NCBI GenBank assembly: GCA_029780075.1
Contig: JAKOZI010000178.1
Location: forward strand, 1 to 52,497
Origin: Pseudomonadota bacterium
GTDB lineage: Bacteria; Pseudomonadota; Gammaproteobacteria; Burkholderiales; Rhodocyclaceae
Reading direction: 5' to 3'
Length of the DNA: 52,497 bases
Position 1 is the stretch's first letter. Every line of letters starts with the position of its first letter. Under the pieces are notes generated by a model. That model was not told where the DNA came from. It did no database searches and saw nothing but the letters and a program-made list of their open reading frames with translations. Of the stretch, positions 36,915 to 46,600 are shown one piece after another. The position numbers and the translations under genes were made by a program.

Positions 36915-36948
36915 ATTATGTGACGGGTTTGTGACGGATTGATGACAG
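36915..36948 (-). promoter_or_regulatory. Pho box with three half-sites before the second pstS
   Basis: On the minus strand: CTGTCAT CAAT CCGTCAC AAAC CCGTCAC, half-sites at 36942-36948, 36931-36937 and 36920-36926, spaced 11 bases. CATAAT at 36915-36920 lies 10 bases past the first two half-sites, so those form the regular Pho box. The third half-site sits between it and the -10, overlapping the -10 by one base. Confidence 0.8.
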
Positions 36949-37119
36949 TCCGAGGGGCTTTGCGTAACCGCCGAACGGCCGTATGGATAGCGGTTCTGTC
37001 CGATGGCTGGGGCAGGACGGGGCAGGTCGGCTCGACCGCCCGTTTGCTTGCCCCGCCACGACCACCGATAATGCGCGTTGACGCTGGCCGGACTGGTCGG
37101 CGGGGTCAGGGGGGTGGCA

Positions 37120-37872
37120 ATGGACTTGTGGGCATGCCCGGCGGTAGTCACCGGTGCAGCGTCGGGCTTGGGCGCGGAGACGGCGCGTTATCTTACCGAG
37201 GCCGGCGCCAAGGTGACGGTGATCGACATTGATGGCGCAGGGGTCCGGAAGCTTGCCGACGAGATCGGTGCGCACGCCATTCCCTGCGATGTTGCCGATG
37301 CACACTCGGCAGAGCAGGCGCTCGCCATGGCCTGCGCAGTCCATGGCGCGGCGCGCGTGCTGGTACACTGCGTCGGGCGCGGCCACTCCGAGCCGATACT
37401 CGGTGTTGGCGGTCCGATACCGCTGGAGGATTTTCGTCAACTCGTCGAGGTCAACCTGATCTCGACCTTCAACATGATGCGGCTGGCTGCCGCCGACATG
37501 GCCGGGCTGCCACCGCTGGCCAACGGCGAGCGTGGCATCATCCTGTCGACGGCTTCAGTCTCGGCCTACGATGGACAAAGTGGCGAGGCGGCCTACTCGG
37601 CCTCCAAGGGCGGGGTCGTCAGCATGATCCTGCCGGCCGCCCGCGAACTCGGTCCTCTAGGCATCCGTGTGGTCGGCATCGCGCCCGGACTGTTTGGTAC
37701 TCAAACGCTGTTTGACATGGAAAAGAACCTTGATTCGCGGCTGGCGCGGCAGATTCCATTTCCCCACCGCTTTGGCGATCCTGCCGAGTTTGCCATGCTG
37801 GTCCTGCACGTCATCAAGAACGTCATGATCAATGGCAGTGTGCTGCGTCTGGATGGTGGTTATCACCGCTGA
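37120..37872 (+). CDS. Short-chain dehydrogenase, 3-hydroxyacyl-CoA dehydrogenase-like
   Basis: About 250 residues from the ATG at 37120, preceded by a G-rich site; an earlier ATG at 37078 adds a tail without family character. The NAD motif is TGAASGLGAETARYL near the start, VIDID at the second strand, and the catalytic triad is Ser (in STASVSAYD) and Tyr/Lys (in AAYSASKGG). The C-terminus with GSVLRLDGGYH is usual for this family. The overall form is close to type II 3-hydroxyacyl-CoA dehydrogenases (HSD10-like), but the substrate is not certain. It is the first gene of a tandem group with ppsR and the HD-GYP gene, divergent from pstS copy 2. Confidence 0.87.
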   Translation: MDLWACPAVVTGAASGLGAETARYLTEAGAKVTVIDIDGAGVRKLADEIGAHAIPCDVADAHSAEQALAMACAVHGAARVLVHCVGRGHSEPILGVGGPIPLEDFRQLVEVNLISTFNMMRLAAADMAGLPPLANGERGIILSTASVSAYDGQSGEAAYSASKGGVVSMILPAARELGPLGIRVVGIAPGLFGTQTLFDMEKNLDSRLARQIPFPHRFGDPAEFAMLVLHVIKNVMINGSVLRLDGGYHR

Positions 37873-37901
37873 GTTGGGAGTCTGATGACCGAGGAGAGGC
37901 C

Positions 37902-38723
37902 ATGAGCAAGAGCATTGTCATGCACCTGGTGTCGCATGCATCAGGTGAACTGATCGAGATGCTGGCGCGCAACGCCGTTGCCCAACTGGACGGGGTCGAC
38001 GTGGAGCGACGGCTGTGGAAAGCGGTTCGTCGCCTGGACCAGGTTCCCGAAATTCTCGGAGCGCTGGCGGGCTCGCCTGGTTACGTCCTGCACAGCATCA
38101 GCCACAGTGACGTCCGGGCAGCGCTTGAAGAAGGTTGTCTCCGACTCGATGTGCCATGTCAGTTTGCGCTGGAACCCTTGCTCGGCCAGCTCGCCGACTA
38201 CTCCGGAGCCGCTGTGCAGTCGCACAACAGTACCGGTGAAGTTTTTGACGAGGACTATTACCACCGCGTCGAGGCCATGAAGTACACGTTGGCGCACGAT
38301 GACGGGATCGGCAGCGACGATCTGGACGGCGCCGATGTCATTGTCGTCGGGGTGTCGCGGGCGACCAAGACGCCGACCTGCATGTATCTCGCCTCACGCG
38401 GCATCAAGGCTGCCAATGTGCCGCTGGTACCGGGTGCGCCGCCGCCGCAAGGGCTGTTAACAGCGATCGGGCCGCTCGTCGTCGGGCTGACCGTCGATCC
38501 GACGCGATTGGCGATGGTCAGGGCGGCCCGCCTGATGGCCCTGAAGGACGACACCAACCACGACTATGCCGACCTCGATGCGCTGCGCAAGGAAGTCCTG
38601 GACGCGCGTCGCCTGTTTCTGAGGCGCGGCTGGCCGATCATCGATGCCAGCCATCGCTCGATTGAACAGACGGCATCAATGATCATCGAAATGTTGAGGA
38701 CTCGGGCGGGGGAGCGCCGCTAG
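37902..38723 (+). CDS. ppsR: Phosphoenolpyruvate synthase regulatory protein (kinase/pyrophosphorylase)
   Basis: 273 residues, the usual length. The protein switches PEP synthase off by ADP-dependent phosphorylation and on by phosphate-dependent release. The P-loop is GVSRATKTPTCMYLA (about 147-161), followed by RGIKAANVPLVPG. An N-terminal segment has HLVSHASGELIEML where relatives have VSDGTGITAE, a variant start. GAGGAGAGGCC precedes the ATG. PPDK/PPS control in gluconeogenesis from acetate or PHA would fit the host. Confidence 0.93.
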   Translation: MSKSIVMHLVSHASGELIEMLARNAVAQLDGVDVERRLWKAVRRLDQVPEILGALAGSPGYVLHSISHSDVRAALEEGCLRLDVPCQFALEPLLGQLADYSGAAVQSHNSTGEVFDEDYYHRVEAMKYTLAHDDGIGSDDLDGADVIVVGVSRATKTPTCMYLASRGIKAANVPLVPGAPPPQGLLTAIGPLVVGLTVDPTRLAMVRAARLMALKDDTNHDYADLDALRKEVLDARRLFLRRGWPIIDASHRSIEQTASMIIEMLRTRAGERR

Positions 38724-38731
38724 ACTGTTCG

Positions 38732-39967
38732 ATGACTCTGAGAATCGACCTCAAAAGCGCCATCCTGGCGCTGTCAGACGCCCTCGATCTGGTCGGAGTG
38801 AATGACTTCCAGCACGGCAAGCGGGTGGCCATGATCGCCCGCGAGACGGCGTTGATGCTCGGTTTGCCAGAGAGGCGGCTGGATCGTCTGTTCTGCGCGA
38901 GCCTGCTGCATGATCTCGGGGTGTCCTCGACCGCCGTGCACCGACGCCTGCTGCACGAAGCGGACTGGGATGCCAGACACACCCACTGCGAAACCGGTTA
39001 TTGCCTGCTGCAGCCCTTTGCCCATCTGTCGCAGGTGGCCAAGGCGATTCGCTATCATCATACGCCGTGGGTGGAACTGCCCGCTGGTCTGGACGAGGCG
39101 GATGCCCTCGACAGCAACCTGATTCTTCTCGGTGACCGGGTGGACGCCTGCCTGCTGCAGCTCGGACTGGAAAATCCGTTGTTCAATCGTCATGGGATCG
39201 TCGATGCGGTGACCAGCCTGGCCGGCCGGGAACTGTCACCGGAGGTGGCAGAGGCCTTCCTCGCGGCTGCCACCAGGGAAGCTTTCTGGATTGCCCTGGT
39301 ACCCCGTCATGTCCAGAGCTACCTCGACGACCTGCTGTTGATCGACTGGCGGATCACCATCGATTTTCCGCAGTTTGGCCACGTGGCACGGCTGATTTCA
39401 AGCATCGTGGACGCCAAGAGCCACTTCACGGCAGCGCATTCACTGGGCGTCGCGCAACTGGCCCGTTACCTCGGAGAGCGGGTGGGACTGCCCGCTGATG
39501 CGCTGGCCGAGGTCGAGGTGGCCGGGCTGATGCACGATGTTGGCAAACTGTGCGTGCCGGACGAGATCGTTGACAAGCCGGCGCCACTGACGCCCCTGGA
39601 GTTTTCGGTGATGGAGCGGCACAGCTTCGAAACCTACCAGATCCTGCGCCATATTTCTGGCCTTGAGCAGGTCGCCGAATGGGCGGCCTTCCATCACGAG
39701 GCGCTCAATGGCCATGGCTACCCGTTTCGGCGCAGTGCCGAGCGTCTCTCGCCCGAGGCGCGGATCATTGCTGTGGCGGATATTTTTCAGGCTCTGGCAC
39801 AGGAGCGTCCCTACCGCGGACGGCAACGCGTCGAACAGATTCCACATTTTCTGAATGCTTTTGTGAATCAGGGCGTGCTCGATGGCGATCTGGTCGCGCT
39901 GGCCTGTGCAGACCTCGACGGCTGTTTGCGCGCGGCGACACCAGAGGTGTTGCCGGGAAGCGCCTGA
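38732..39967 (+). CDS. HD-GYP domain protein, probable cyclic-di-GMP phosphodiesterase
   Basis: 411 residues. Two HD modules: an N-terminal one (LLHDLGVSSTAVHRRL, IRYHHTPWVE) that seems degenerate, and a C-terminal HD-GYP module with MHDVGKLCVPDEIV, ERHSFETYQIL, AAFHHEALNGHGYPFR (the GYP box) and AVADIFQALAQERPYR. The His/Asp metal ligands of the second module are in place. No receiver, PAS or TM segment is seen. It lies eight bases after ppsR and is probably co-transcribed. Confidence 0.88.
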   Translation: MTLRIDLKSAILALSDALDLVGVNDFQHGKRVAMIARETALMLGLPERRLDRLFCASLLHDLGVSSTAVHRRLLHEADWDARHTHCETGYCLLQPFAHLSQVAKAIRYHHTPWVELPAGLDEADALDSNLILLGDRVDACLLQLGLENPLFNRHGIVDAVTSLAGRELSPEVAEAFLAAATREAFWIALVPRHVQSYLDDLLLIDWRITIDFPQFGHVARLISSIVDAKSHFTAAHSLGVAQLARYLGERVGLPADALAEVEVAGLMHDVGKLCVPDEIVDKPAPLTPLEFSVMERHSFETYQILRHISGLEQVAEWAAFHHEALNGHGYPFRRSAERLSPEARIIAVADIFQALAQERPYRGRQRVEQIPHFLNAFVNQGVLDGDLVALACADLDGCLRAATPEVLPGSA

Positions 39968-40010
39968 AATGGTCTGATCCGATGCGTCTGGCGCTGGCAC
40001 CCAGCGTCGT

Positions 40011-41522
40011 TCAGACGGCGGTGGCCCAGTGGCGACAACGTTCGACGGCTCGTCGCCAGCCGGTGAGCAGGGCAGTGCGCTGGTCTGCGGTCATCGTCGG
40101 TTCAAACTGACGCTCGGCACGCCAGAGTGAAGTCAGTTCAGCTTCGTCCTGCCAGAAGCCTACCGCCAGCCCCGCCAGGTAGGCGGCGCCGAGAGCCGTC
40201 GTTTCGGTAACCCGCGGACGGATCACCGGCACACCGAGCAGGTCGGACTGAAACTGCAGCAGGAGCGTATTGTCCGCGGCACCGCCATCGACGCGCAATT
40301 CACGCAGGCTCCCGCCGGCATCCAGCTCCATCGCCTGCAGCACCTCGGCGCTCTGGAAAGCGATGGCCTCGAGCGCCGCGCGCGCGACATGCGCGCGGTT
40401 GGTGCCGCGCGTCATGCCGAGCAGTGCGCCGCGTGCGTAGGGGTCCCAGTACGGGGCGCCCAGGCCGGTATGTGCGGGTACCAGGAACACACCATCGCTG
40501 TCCGGGACGGAGGCGGCCAGTGCCTCGATCTGGTCCGATCTGGCAATCAGCCCGAGCCCTTCACGCAACCATTGCACAATGGCGCCGCCCATGAAGACGC
40601 TGCCTTCGAGCAGGTAAGTCGTTTGCCCGTGTCGTTGCCAGCCGATGGTGGTCAGCATCCGATGCCTGGAGTTCATTGCCTGGCTGCCGGTGTTCATCAA
40701 CAGGAAGCAGCCGGTGCCGTAGGTGTTCTTGGCCATGCCCGGCTGCAGGCAGGCCTGGCCATAGGTGGCTGCTTGCTGGTCGCCGGCGATGCCGGCGAGT
40801 GGAATCGGAGCGCCCAGGCAATCCGGGTCGAGGGTGGTGATCAGGCCGCTGCTGTCGACGATCTGCGGAAGCACCGCTGCCGGGATGTCGAGCAGGCCCA
40901 GTAACTCTTCGTCCCAGCAACGACGCCTGATGTCGAAGAGCAGCGTGCGTGCAGCGTTCGACGGATCGGTGACGTGCACCCGGCCGCCGGAGAGCTTCCA
41001 CGCGAGCCAACTGTCGATCGTTCCGAAAGCCAGTTCGCCACGACCGGCGCGGGCGCGGGCGCCGGGGACGTGGTCGAGCAGCCATTTCAGCTTGGTGCCC
41101 GAGAAATACGCGTCGAGAACCAGTCCGGTTCGTTCGCGGAACAACTCGGTGTGCCCGGCGGCTGCCAGGCTGTCGCAGAGTTCCGCCGTGCGTCGATCCT
41201 GCCAGACGATCGCCCGGTGCAGCGGCTGGCCGCTGTGGCGATCCCACAGCACGGTCGTTTCTCTCTGATTGGTGATGCCGACTGCGGCGACCTGGTTCGC
41301 GGCGACGCCATGGTCGCGCAGCACGGCGCGCGCGACGGTCAACTGCGTTTCCCAGATCTCGGCGGCGTCGTGCTCGACCCATCCGGGTTGCGGGTAGTGC
41401 TGGGTAAACTCCTGCTGCGAGAGCGCCGCGATGCTGCCGTCGCGTCCGAAAAGTATGGCTCGGGAACTGCTTGTGCCCTGATCGAGGGCGAGAATGAATG
41501 CTGGGCTGGTGAGTGGCTGCAT
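40011..41522 (-). CDS. glpK: Glycerol kinase
   Basis: 503 residues, normal length. It phosphorylates glycerol to glycerol 3-phosphate. Motifs: [15 protein letters not shown] (phosphate 1), [28 protein letters not shown], and the C-terminal [21 protein letters not shown] and [19 protein letters not shown], all typical of GlpK. No glpF or glpD gene is nearby. It converges with the HD-GYP gene. Confidence 0.96.
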   Translation of the reverse strand: MQPLTSPAFILALDQGTSSSRAILFGRDGSIAALSQQEFTQHYPQPGWVEHDAAEIWETQLTVARAVLRDHGVAANQVAAVGITNQRETTVLWDRHSGQPLHRAIVWQDRRTAELCDSLAAAGHTELFRERTGLVLDAYFSGTKLKWLLDHVPGARARAGRGELAFGTIDSWLAWKLSGGRVHVTDPSNAARTLLFDIRRRCWDEELLGLLDIPAAVLPQIVDSSGLITTLDPDCLGAPIPLAGIAGDQQAATYGQACLQPGMAKNTYGTGCFLLMNTGSQAMNSRHRMLTTIGWQRHGQTTYLLEGSVFMGGAIVQWLREGLGLIARSDQIEALAASVPDSDGVFLVPAHTGLGAPYWDPYARGALLGMTRGTNRAHVARAALEAIAFQSAEVLQAMELDAGGSLRELRVDGGAADNTLLLQFQSDLLGVPVIRPRVTETTALGAAYLAGLAVGFWQDEAELTSLWRAERQFEPTMTADQRTALLTGWRRAVERCRHWATAV

Positions 41523-41598
41523 CAGGCAAACTCCCGGCGAGAAGTCGTGGTGGTCGATAGTCCGGGCCGAACGCTGGTCGTTCCGGCAGCGGCTTGAG

Positions 41599-42180
41599 TC
41601 AGGGTTTGACGATCAGTTCGGCGATCCAGTGCTTGAAGTCGCTGATTCCGGGGTCGTAGCTATCGCAGGCCATCAGGCTCTGTCCAAAGACGTAGGCGTA
41701 GAGCAGCAGGCTGCGGCTTTTTGCCTCGTCATCGGGAACGCCGCGGGCAACGAACAATTTGCGGGTGCATTCCAGCCGCCAGCCGTCGACTTCCTCGACG
41801 ACCGCTGCGGCCTGGGCATCTCGGCGTGCCCATTCGCGCACCGCCAGTTCGATCGAGATCCCTCGGCGGTTGCGTGTCGCACCATAGACGTCGATCAGAT
41901 GCAGGAGCTGTTCATGCTCTCTGCCCGGTGTGGACACACTCTGCTTGTGGATGTCGCGGATGCGGCCGTCGCGCCAGGTTTCCAGGACCGCCGTGAAGAG
42001 GTCCTGACGGTCCTTGAAGTGCCAGTAGAAGCTGCCCTTGGTGACCCCGAAGTTCTTCGCCAAAACCTCGACACGCATCCCCTGCACACCCTGTTCGGCA
42101 AGCATGTCGATCGCCGCTTCGACCCATCCGTTGCGGTCGAGCGAAGCACGTGGCCTGGCATTTTCGAGCTTCATCGTCAT
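41599..42180 (-). CDS. TetR-family transcriptional regulator
   Basis: 193 residues from the ATG at 42180, with GGAAAGGATC upstream; a longer frame to 42291 overlaps the operator and is rejected. The N-terminal helix-turn-helix has [40 protein letters not shown] (read as two pieces), the classic TetR pattern. The ligand domain is unlike those with known ligands by eye. It is divergent from etfBA across two palindromes, so it probably represses etfBA and itself, perhaps with an acyl-CoA as ligand. Confidence 0.88.
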   Translation of the reverse strand: MTMKLENARPRASLDRNGWVEAAIDMLAEQGVQGMRVEVLAKNFGVTKGSFYWHFKDRQDLFTAVLETWRDGRIRDIHKQSVSTPGREHEQLLHLIDVYGATRNRRGISIELAVREWARRDAQAAAVVEEVDGWRLECTRKLFVARGVPDDEAKSRSLLLYAYVFGQSLMACDSYDPGISDFKHWIAELIVKP

Positions 42181-42251
42181 CGGATCCTTTCCTGATTCAC
42201 GCGTGTCAGGCAATATTGCTGATTGATGTGTCGCTGCTTCGCCGGGCGGTG

Positions 42252-42305
42252 TTGACAGCGATTGCTCCATACGGTACCGTACGCCATCCATACGATAAAG
42301 TATGG
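42252..42305. promoter_or_regulatory. Promoter and two palindromic operators between tetR and etfBA
   Basis: 42270-42281 is TACGGTACCGTA, a perfect palindrome flanked by imperfect extensions. 42288-42305 is CCATACGATAAAGTATGG, with perfect six-base arms. A TTGACA at 42252-42257 stands 17 bases before a weak TACCGT (42275-42280) inside the first palindrome, on the plus strand. Binding there would block transcription of etfBA and the regulator. This is typical operator design for a TetR repressor. Confidence 0.7.
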
Positions 42306-42398
42306 TCTATTGTCCGGTCAGAATTCGGCAATGTCAAACGCGGCCTGTCTTGCCCGTGCTTGATCTCGATTACTGTGGTAGTGATAAAGGAGAAAAAT

Positions 42399-43148
42399 TT
42401 GAAAATCCTCGTTCCAGTCAAACGTGTGGTGGATTACAACGTCAAGGTGCGGGTCAAGTCCGATGCCAGCGACGTCGAGCTGGCCAACGTCAAGATGTCG
42501 ATGAATCCCTTCGATGAGATTGCCGTTGAAGAGGCCGTGCGGCTCAAGGAGGCTGGTATTGCTACCGAAGTGATCGCCGTTTCGGCGGGTGTGCTGAATT
42601 GCCAGGAAACGCTGCGCACGGCAATGGCCATCGGCGCCGACCGCGGCATCCTGATCCAGACCGATGTCGAGCTGCAGCCGCTGGCAGTCGCCAAGTTGCT
42701 CAGGGCCGTGTGCGAGAAGGAGCAGCCCCAGATCGTCCTCTGCGGCAAGCAGGCGATCGACGACGATGCCAACCAGACGGGGCAGATGCTGGCCGGACTG
42801 ATGAACTGGCCGCAGGCAACCTTCGCGTCGAAGATCGTCGTCGCTGGCCAGTTGGTGACCGTGACTCGCGAAATCGACGGCGGCCTCGAAACCGTCGAGG
42901 TGCCGCTGCCGGCCGTGCTTACCGCCGACCTGCGCCTCAACGAGCCGCGCTACGCGACCTTGCCGAACATCATGAAAGCCAAGAGGAAGCCACTCGAAAC
43001 CACCAACCCGGCGGCGCTGGGTGTCGATGTGACGCCGCGTCTGAAGACCCTCAAGGTTGCCGAGCCCGCGAAGCGTACTGCCGGCATCAAGGTGGCCGAC
43101 GCTGCCGCACTGGTGATGAAACTCAAGACTGAAGCGAAGGTGATCTGA
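42399..43148 (+). CDS. etfB: Electron transfer flavoprotein beta subunit
   Basis: 249 residues from a TTG at 42399, six bases after AAAGGAG; this start gives the standard length and N-terminus ([19 protein letters not shown]). AMP-binding motifs are visible: [16 protein letters not shown] (about 122-137) and the family signature [23 protein letters not shown]-type stretch (about 167-188). It carries electrons from acyl-CoA dehydrogenases to ETF-quinone oxidoreductase. The next gene is three bases on. Confidence 0.96.
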   Translation: MKILVPVKRVVDYNVKVRVKSDASDVELANVKMSMNPFDEIAVEEAVRLKEAGIATEVIAVSAGVLNCQETLRTAMAIGADRGILIQTDVELQPLAVAKLLRAVCEKEQPQIVLCGKQAIDDDANQTGQMLAGLMNWPQATFASKIVVAGQLVTVTREIDGGLETVEVPLPAVLTADLRLNEPRYATLPNIMKAKRKPLETTNPAALGVDVTPRLKTLKVAEPAKRTAGIKVADAAALVMKLKTEAKVI

Positions 43149-43150
43149 CC

Positions 43151-44083
43151 ATGGCCATTCTCGTTATTGCTGAACACGACAATACCTCGATCAAGGCGGC
43201 TACGCTCAATGCGGTCACGGCGGCGACGAAGATCGGTGGCGACATTCACCTGCTGGTTGCCGGTTCCGCCTGCGCGGCAGCGGCCGAGGCGGCTACCCGG
43301 ATCGCCGGAGTCAGCAAGGTTCTGGTTGCCGATGCCGGGCATTATGCCGACCAGTCACCGGAGAACCTGGCGGCGCTGGTTGTCGCCAATGCCGCCGCGT
43401 ATGCCTGCCTGGTTACCGGGGCGACCACCATCGGCAAGAACTTCATGCCGCGCGTGGCGGCACTGCTCGACGTGGCGCAGATTTCCGAGATCGTCGCCGT
43501 CGAATCCCCTGATACTTTCGTACGCCCGATCTACGCCGGCAACGTCGTCGCCACGGTACGTTCGACAGACCCGATCAAGGTCATTACCGTAAGGGCAACA
43601 GCCTTCGAAGCGGCTGGTGAAGGAGGCGGCGCCGCCATCGAAAGTCTGCCGGCCGGCCCCGACCTCGCCCAGAGCAGGCTGGTCGGTCGCGAGTTGACCA
43701 AGTCGGAGCGTCCCGAACTCACCGCCGCCAAGGTCATCGTCGCCGGCGGTCGTGGCCTGGGTAGCGGCGAGAACTTTCACCAGCTGCTGGAACCGCTGGC
43801 CGACAAGCTTGGCGCCGCACTCGGTGCCTCGCGTGCAGCGGTTGACGCCGGTTTCGTGCCGAACGACTATCAGGTCGGTCAGACGGGCAAGATCGTCGCG
43901 CCGCAGCTCTACATCGCGGTCGGCATTTCCGGGGCCATACAGCACCTGGCGGGAATGAAGGACAGCAAGGTGATTGTGGCGATCAACAAGGACGCCGAGG
44001 CACCGATCTTCCAGGTCGCCGATTATGGTCTGGTCGGTGACCTCTTCGATGTCCTGCCGGCATTGTTGAAGGAACTGGGCTGA
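43151..44083 (+). CDS. etfA: Electron transfer flavoprotein alpha subunit
   Basis: 310 residues. The FAD-binding C-terminal half shows [48 protein letters not shown] and [16 protein letters not shown], which are the diagnostic motifs of EtfA. The N-terminal half is the adenine-nucleotide hydrolase-like fold. It pairs with EtfB encoded just upstream. Confidence 0.97.
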   Translation: MAILVIAEHDNTSIKAATLNAVTAATKIGGDIHLLVAGSACAAAAEAATRIAGVSKVLVADAGHYADQSPENLAALVVANAAAYACLVTGATTIGKNFMPRVAALLDVAQISEIVAVESPDTFVRPIYAGNVVATVRSTDPIKVITVRATAFEAAGEGGGAAIESLPAGPDLAQSRLVGRELTKSERPELTAAKVIVAGGRGLGSGENFHQLLEPLADKLGAALGASRAAVDAGFVPNDYQVGQTGKIVAPQLYIAVGISGAIQHLAGMKDSKVIVAINKDAEAPIFQVADYGLVGDLFDVLPALLKELG

Positions 44084-44108
44084 CCAGCACCGGGCTGCGC
44101 GCGGCCAC

Positions 44109-44768
44109 ATGAACCTGCCGGACGGCCTGCTGGATGGTGGCTGGACGGCCTGGCTGCTGTTTGTTGCCGGAGTGGGTCTGGCTGCCTGGCGGGCGCCGTG
44201 GCATGTGCTCGCCGACAGCAATCGCCTGCACGTCTTCCTGGGGACCATCGTCGCGCTGCTGCTGCTCTGGCACCTCAAGGCCGGGGTCAAACCCGGCCTT
44301 TCACTGCACCTGCTGGGGGCGACATTCCTTACCTTGTGTTATGGATGGGCGCTGGCCGGCATCGGCCTGTGCCTGGTACTGGTCGGGGCCAGCCTGAACG
44401 GTACTGCCGGTTGGCAGGCCTTTGCGGTCAACGCCCTGCTGATGGCGGGCGTAGGCGTCGCCGCGAGCCATGCGGTACATCGACTGGTGGACCGAATGCT
44501 GCCACGCCATATGTTCGTCTATATATTCGGCAAGGGTTTCTTCGCCGCGGCGTTGACAGTATTCGCCGTCGGTGCGGCGTCGTGTCTGCTGTTGACGCTC
44601 GCAGGAGCCTACAGCGGCGAGTATCTGAGCAGCGAGTATCTGCCTTATTTCTTTTTGCTCGGTTTTTCCGAGGCCTGGTTGTCGGGAATGCTGACCACAC
44701 TGCTTGCCGTCTATCGACCTGATTTGCTGGCGGATTTTGACGATGCGCAGTTTCTCGGCAGAAAATGA
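44109..44768 (+). CDS. CbiM-like membrane protein (energy-coupling-factor type S component)
   Basis: 219 residues, six to seven hydrophobic segments. The N-terminus NLPDGLLDGGW resembles CbiM-family starts, but Asn replaces the His at position 2 that binds Co or Ni in CbiM. HLKAGVKPGLSLHLLGATFL and HAVHRLVDRMLPRHMFVYIFGKGF add many His residues facing membrane segments. No cbiN, cbiQ or cbiO gene is near, and no cobalamin riboswitch is seen in the 25 bases before it. The metal, if any, is unknown. Confidence 0.78.
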   Translation: MNLPDGLLDGGWTAWLLFVAGVGLAAWRAPWHVLADSNRLHVFLGTIVALLLLWHLKAGVKPGLSLHLLGATFLTLCYGWALAGIGLCLVLVGASLNGTAGWQAFAVNALLMAGVGVAASHAVHRLVDRMLPRHMFVYIFGKGFFAAALTVFAVGAASCLLLTLAGAYSGEYLSSEYLPYFFLLGFSEAWLSGMLTTLLAVYRPDLLADFDDAQFLGRK

Positions 44769-44824
44769 TTGTCCCGGAACCGTTTCCTGTGTAACTGTTT
44801 GGCACGACAAGGTATGCTTTCCCG

Positions 44825-46588
44825 ATGGGCTTGAGATTCCTGCGTAGCGCGCTGACCGTTGCGGCACTCCTGCTGCCTCTGGCCGTACCCGAGGCGAGAG
44901 CGATCGTCCTCGGTGAACTGCGCAGCAGTTCCCGTGTCGGCCAGGTTCTGCGTGCGGAAATTGACGTTGCGGAGCACCCGGCGGAGCGTTTTGACCCGGC
45001 CTGTCTGAAGCTTTACCGTCCGGAGTCAGTGAGCGATGAACTGCCATGGATTACATCGGCGCGCCTGAGTTACCGGAGAGAGAGCGGCCGCAATACCTTG
45101 AACGTTGTTTCACAAGCACCCCTGCTCGACCCGGTGGTGCATCTGGGGGTACGCTCGGAATGTGTTGGCGGTACCTCGCGGCAATACACCCTGCTGCTCA
45201 CGGCACCTGCCGGGCAGGCCCCGGCCGAGAGACCGCGCGCAGGAAGCGGACCGGCGGTGCCAGCCGACAGCGCTTCGGCGCTCCCACCCGCAGCGGCACC
45301 CCGCGGGCAGACAGAAAAGACGCCACTTCGCAGCAGACCGGCGGCGGTCGGTCCGCGTCCGGACTCGCCGACGCCGGCGAGCGTGCCCGGCGAAGACGGC
45401 GTGCCCCTGCGCCTGAGCGACGAATTGTCGGCGCCAGTCCCGAGCAGCGAGTTGGGCCGTGAGTTGTTCCGCCTGCAGCATCGCACGCTGCAGATGCTCA
45501 ACGATCCGAATGACCAGCAGCAGTCTCTCAGCGAGAAGCTGGCCTGGCTGGAGGCGAATGTTGCCGAACTGAAGAGGGCAGGTGACCGCCTCGAAGGGAC
45601 GGCAGCGGCGATTCCTGCAGCTACTTCCGTGGCGAAGGCGGGCAACCCGGTGGTTGAACAAACGGCACCGTCGCCCGTGGCGTCTGCACCGGCCTTGTCA
45701 GCATCGGCAGCGAGTCCGCCCCCGGCTTCGGCCGAGACGGCAAAGGCGTCCGGCAGTGCTGTGGCGCAACCAACCCGCCGACCGAAGTCGGCCGACGTCC
45801 CGGACGCCGAGCCCTGGGCCTTGTACGCCGGGCTTGTCGCGGCGGTATTCCTGGTGGGTTTGCTTTTCCGCCGTCGCGAAAGCCTGGAGACTGCACGTCA
45901 GTCCACACCGGGCGCTGCCGCCGGACAGGCACGACGCGAACCAGAAGTTTTGCGATTGCCGGAGGAAGTGACCGCAGTTCCGGTCGCGGTTGCTGCCCAT
46001 GTCGTGACGGCCACCGCCGCCGCAGTGCCAACGCCCTTGCCGCAGCCAGCGGTGGTGCCGGTGCAAGCCTCCAGTCCGGAGCCCGAAGCGAGCGGTGCGG
46101 GTCCGGCACTCGAACTTGCCGAGATCATGCTTTCTTTCGGCCGCGTCAGTGGTGCGGCGAAAACTCTCGAGGAATACCTCGCCGCCCTGCCGCAGGAGTC
46201 GGTGCGACCCTGGATCCGCCTGCTGCAGATTTACCAGCGCAACGGCATGCGCGACGAATTCGAAGCGCTGACTCTGAAGCTGAACCGGAATTTCAACGTT
46301 GAGATCATGCGTTGGGATGGCGGCGATTCGCGTAAAGAACTGCAACTCTTGCCGCTCGATACGCAGCAGGCCAAGGCGATGACGCTGGAGGACATCCCGC
46401 GCATTCGCGACCAGATCATTGCGCTCTGGGGAAGGCCGGAATGTCCTGGTTACCTGGAAAAACTGCTGCGCGACAATCGCGATGGACAGCGCAGCGGTTT
46501 TACCTTGCCGGTAGTCGAGGAAATCTTGTTCCTGATCGACATCGTGGCGACCCGCGAAGCCGCGCAGCAGTTTTCACAGAACCCTTAA
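44825..46588 (+). CDS. FimV-like protein with N-terminal FimV domain, membrane anchor and TPR-like end
   Basis: 587 residues. A signal peptide (about 1-26) precedes the FimV family N-terminal motif IVLGELRSSSRVGQVLRAEI. A Pro/Ala-rich region follows, then a coiled coil (about 208-250, with LQHRTLQMLNDPNDQQQSL), a second Pro/Ala-rich region, one TM (about 330-350) and a cytoplasmic helical domain (about 425-585) with LELAEIMLSFGRVSGAA. No LysM domain is obvious. FimV-type proteins act in pilus, polarity or cell-wall organisation. The region is rich in repeats of A, P and V and its composition is typical of the host. Confidence 0.8.
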   Translation: MGLRFLRSALTVAALLLPLAVPEARAIVLGELRSSSRVGQVLRAEIDVAEHPAERFDPACLKLYRPESVSDELPWITSARLSYRRESGRNTLNVVSQAPLLDPVVHLGVRSECVGGTSRQYTLLLTAPAGQAPAERPRAGSGPAVPADSASALPPAAAPRGQTEKTPLRSRPAAVGPRPDSPTPASVPGEDGVPLRLSDELSAPVPSSELGRELFRLQHRTLQMLNDPNDQQQSLSEKLAWLEANVAELKRAGDRLEGTAAAIPAATSVAKAGNPVVEQTAPSPVASAPALSASAASPPPASAETAKASGSAVAQPTRRPKSADVPDAEPWALYAGLVAAVFLVGLLFRRRESLETARQSTPGAAAGQARREPEVLRLPEEVTAVPVAVAAHVVTATAAAVPTPLPQPAVVPVQASSPEPEASGAGPALELAEIMLSFGRVSGAAKTLEEYLAALPQESVRPWIRLLQIYQRNGMRDEFEALTLKLNRNFNVEIMRWDGGDSRKELQLLPLDTQQAKAMTLEDIPRIRDQIIALWGRPECPGYLEKLLRDNRDGQRSGFTLPVVEEILFLIDIVATREAAQQFSQNP

Positions 46589-46600
46589 GAGGAGAAATAC

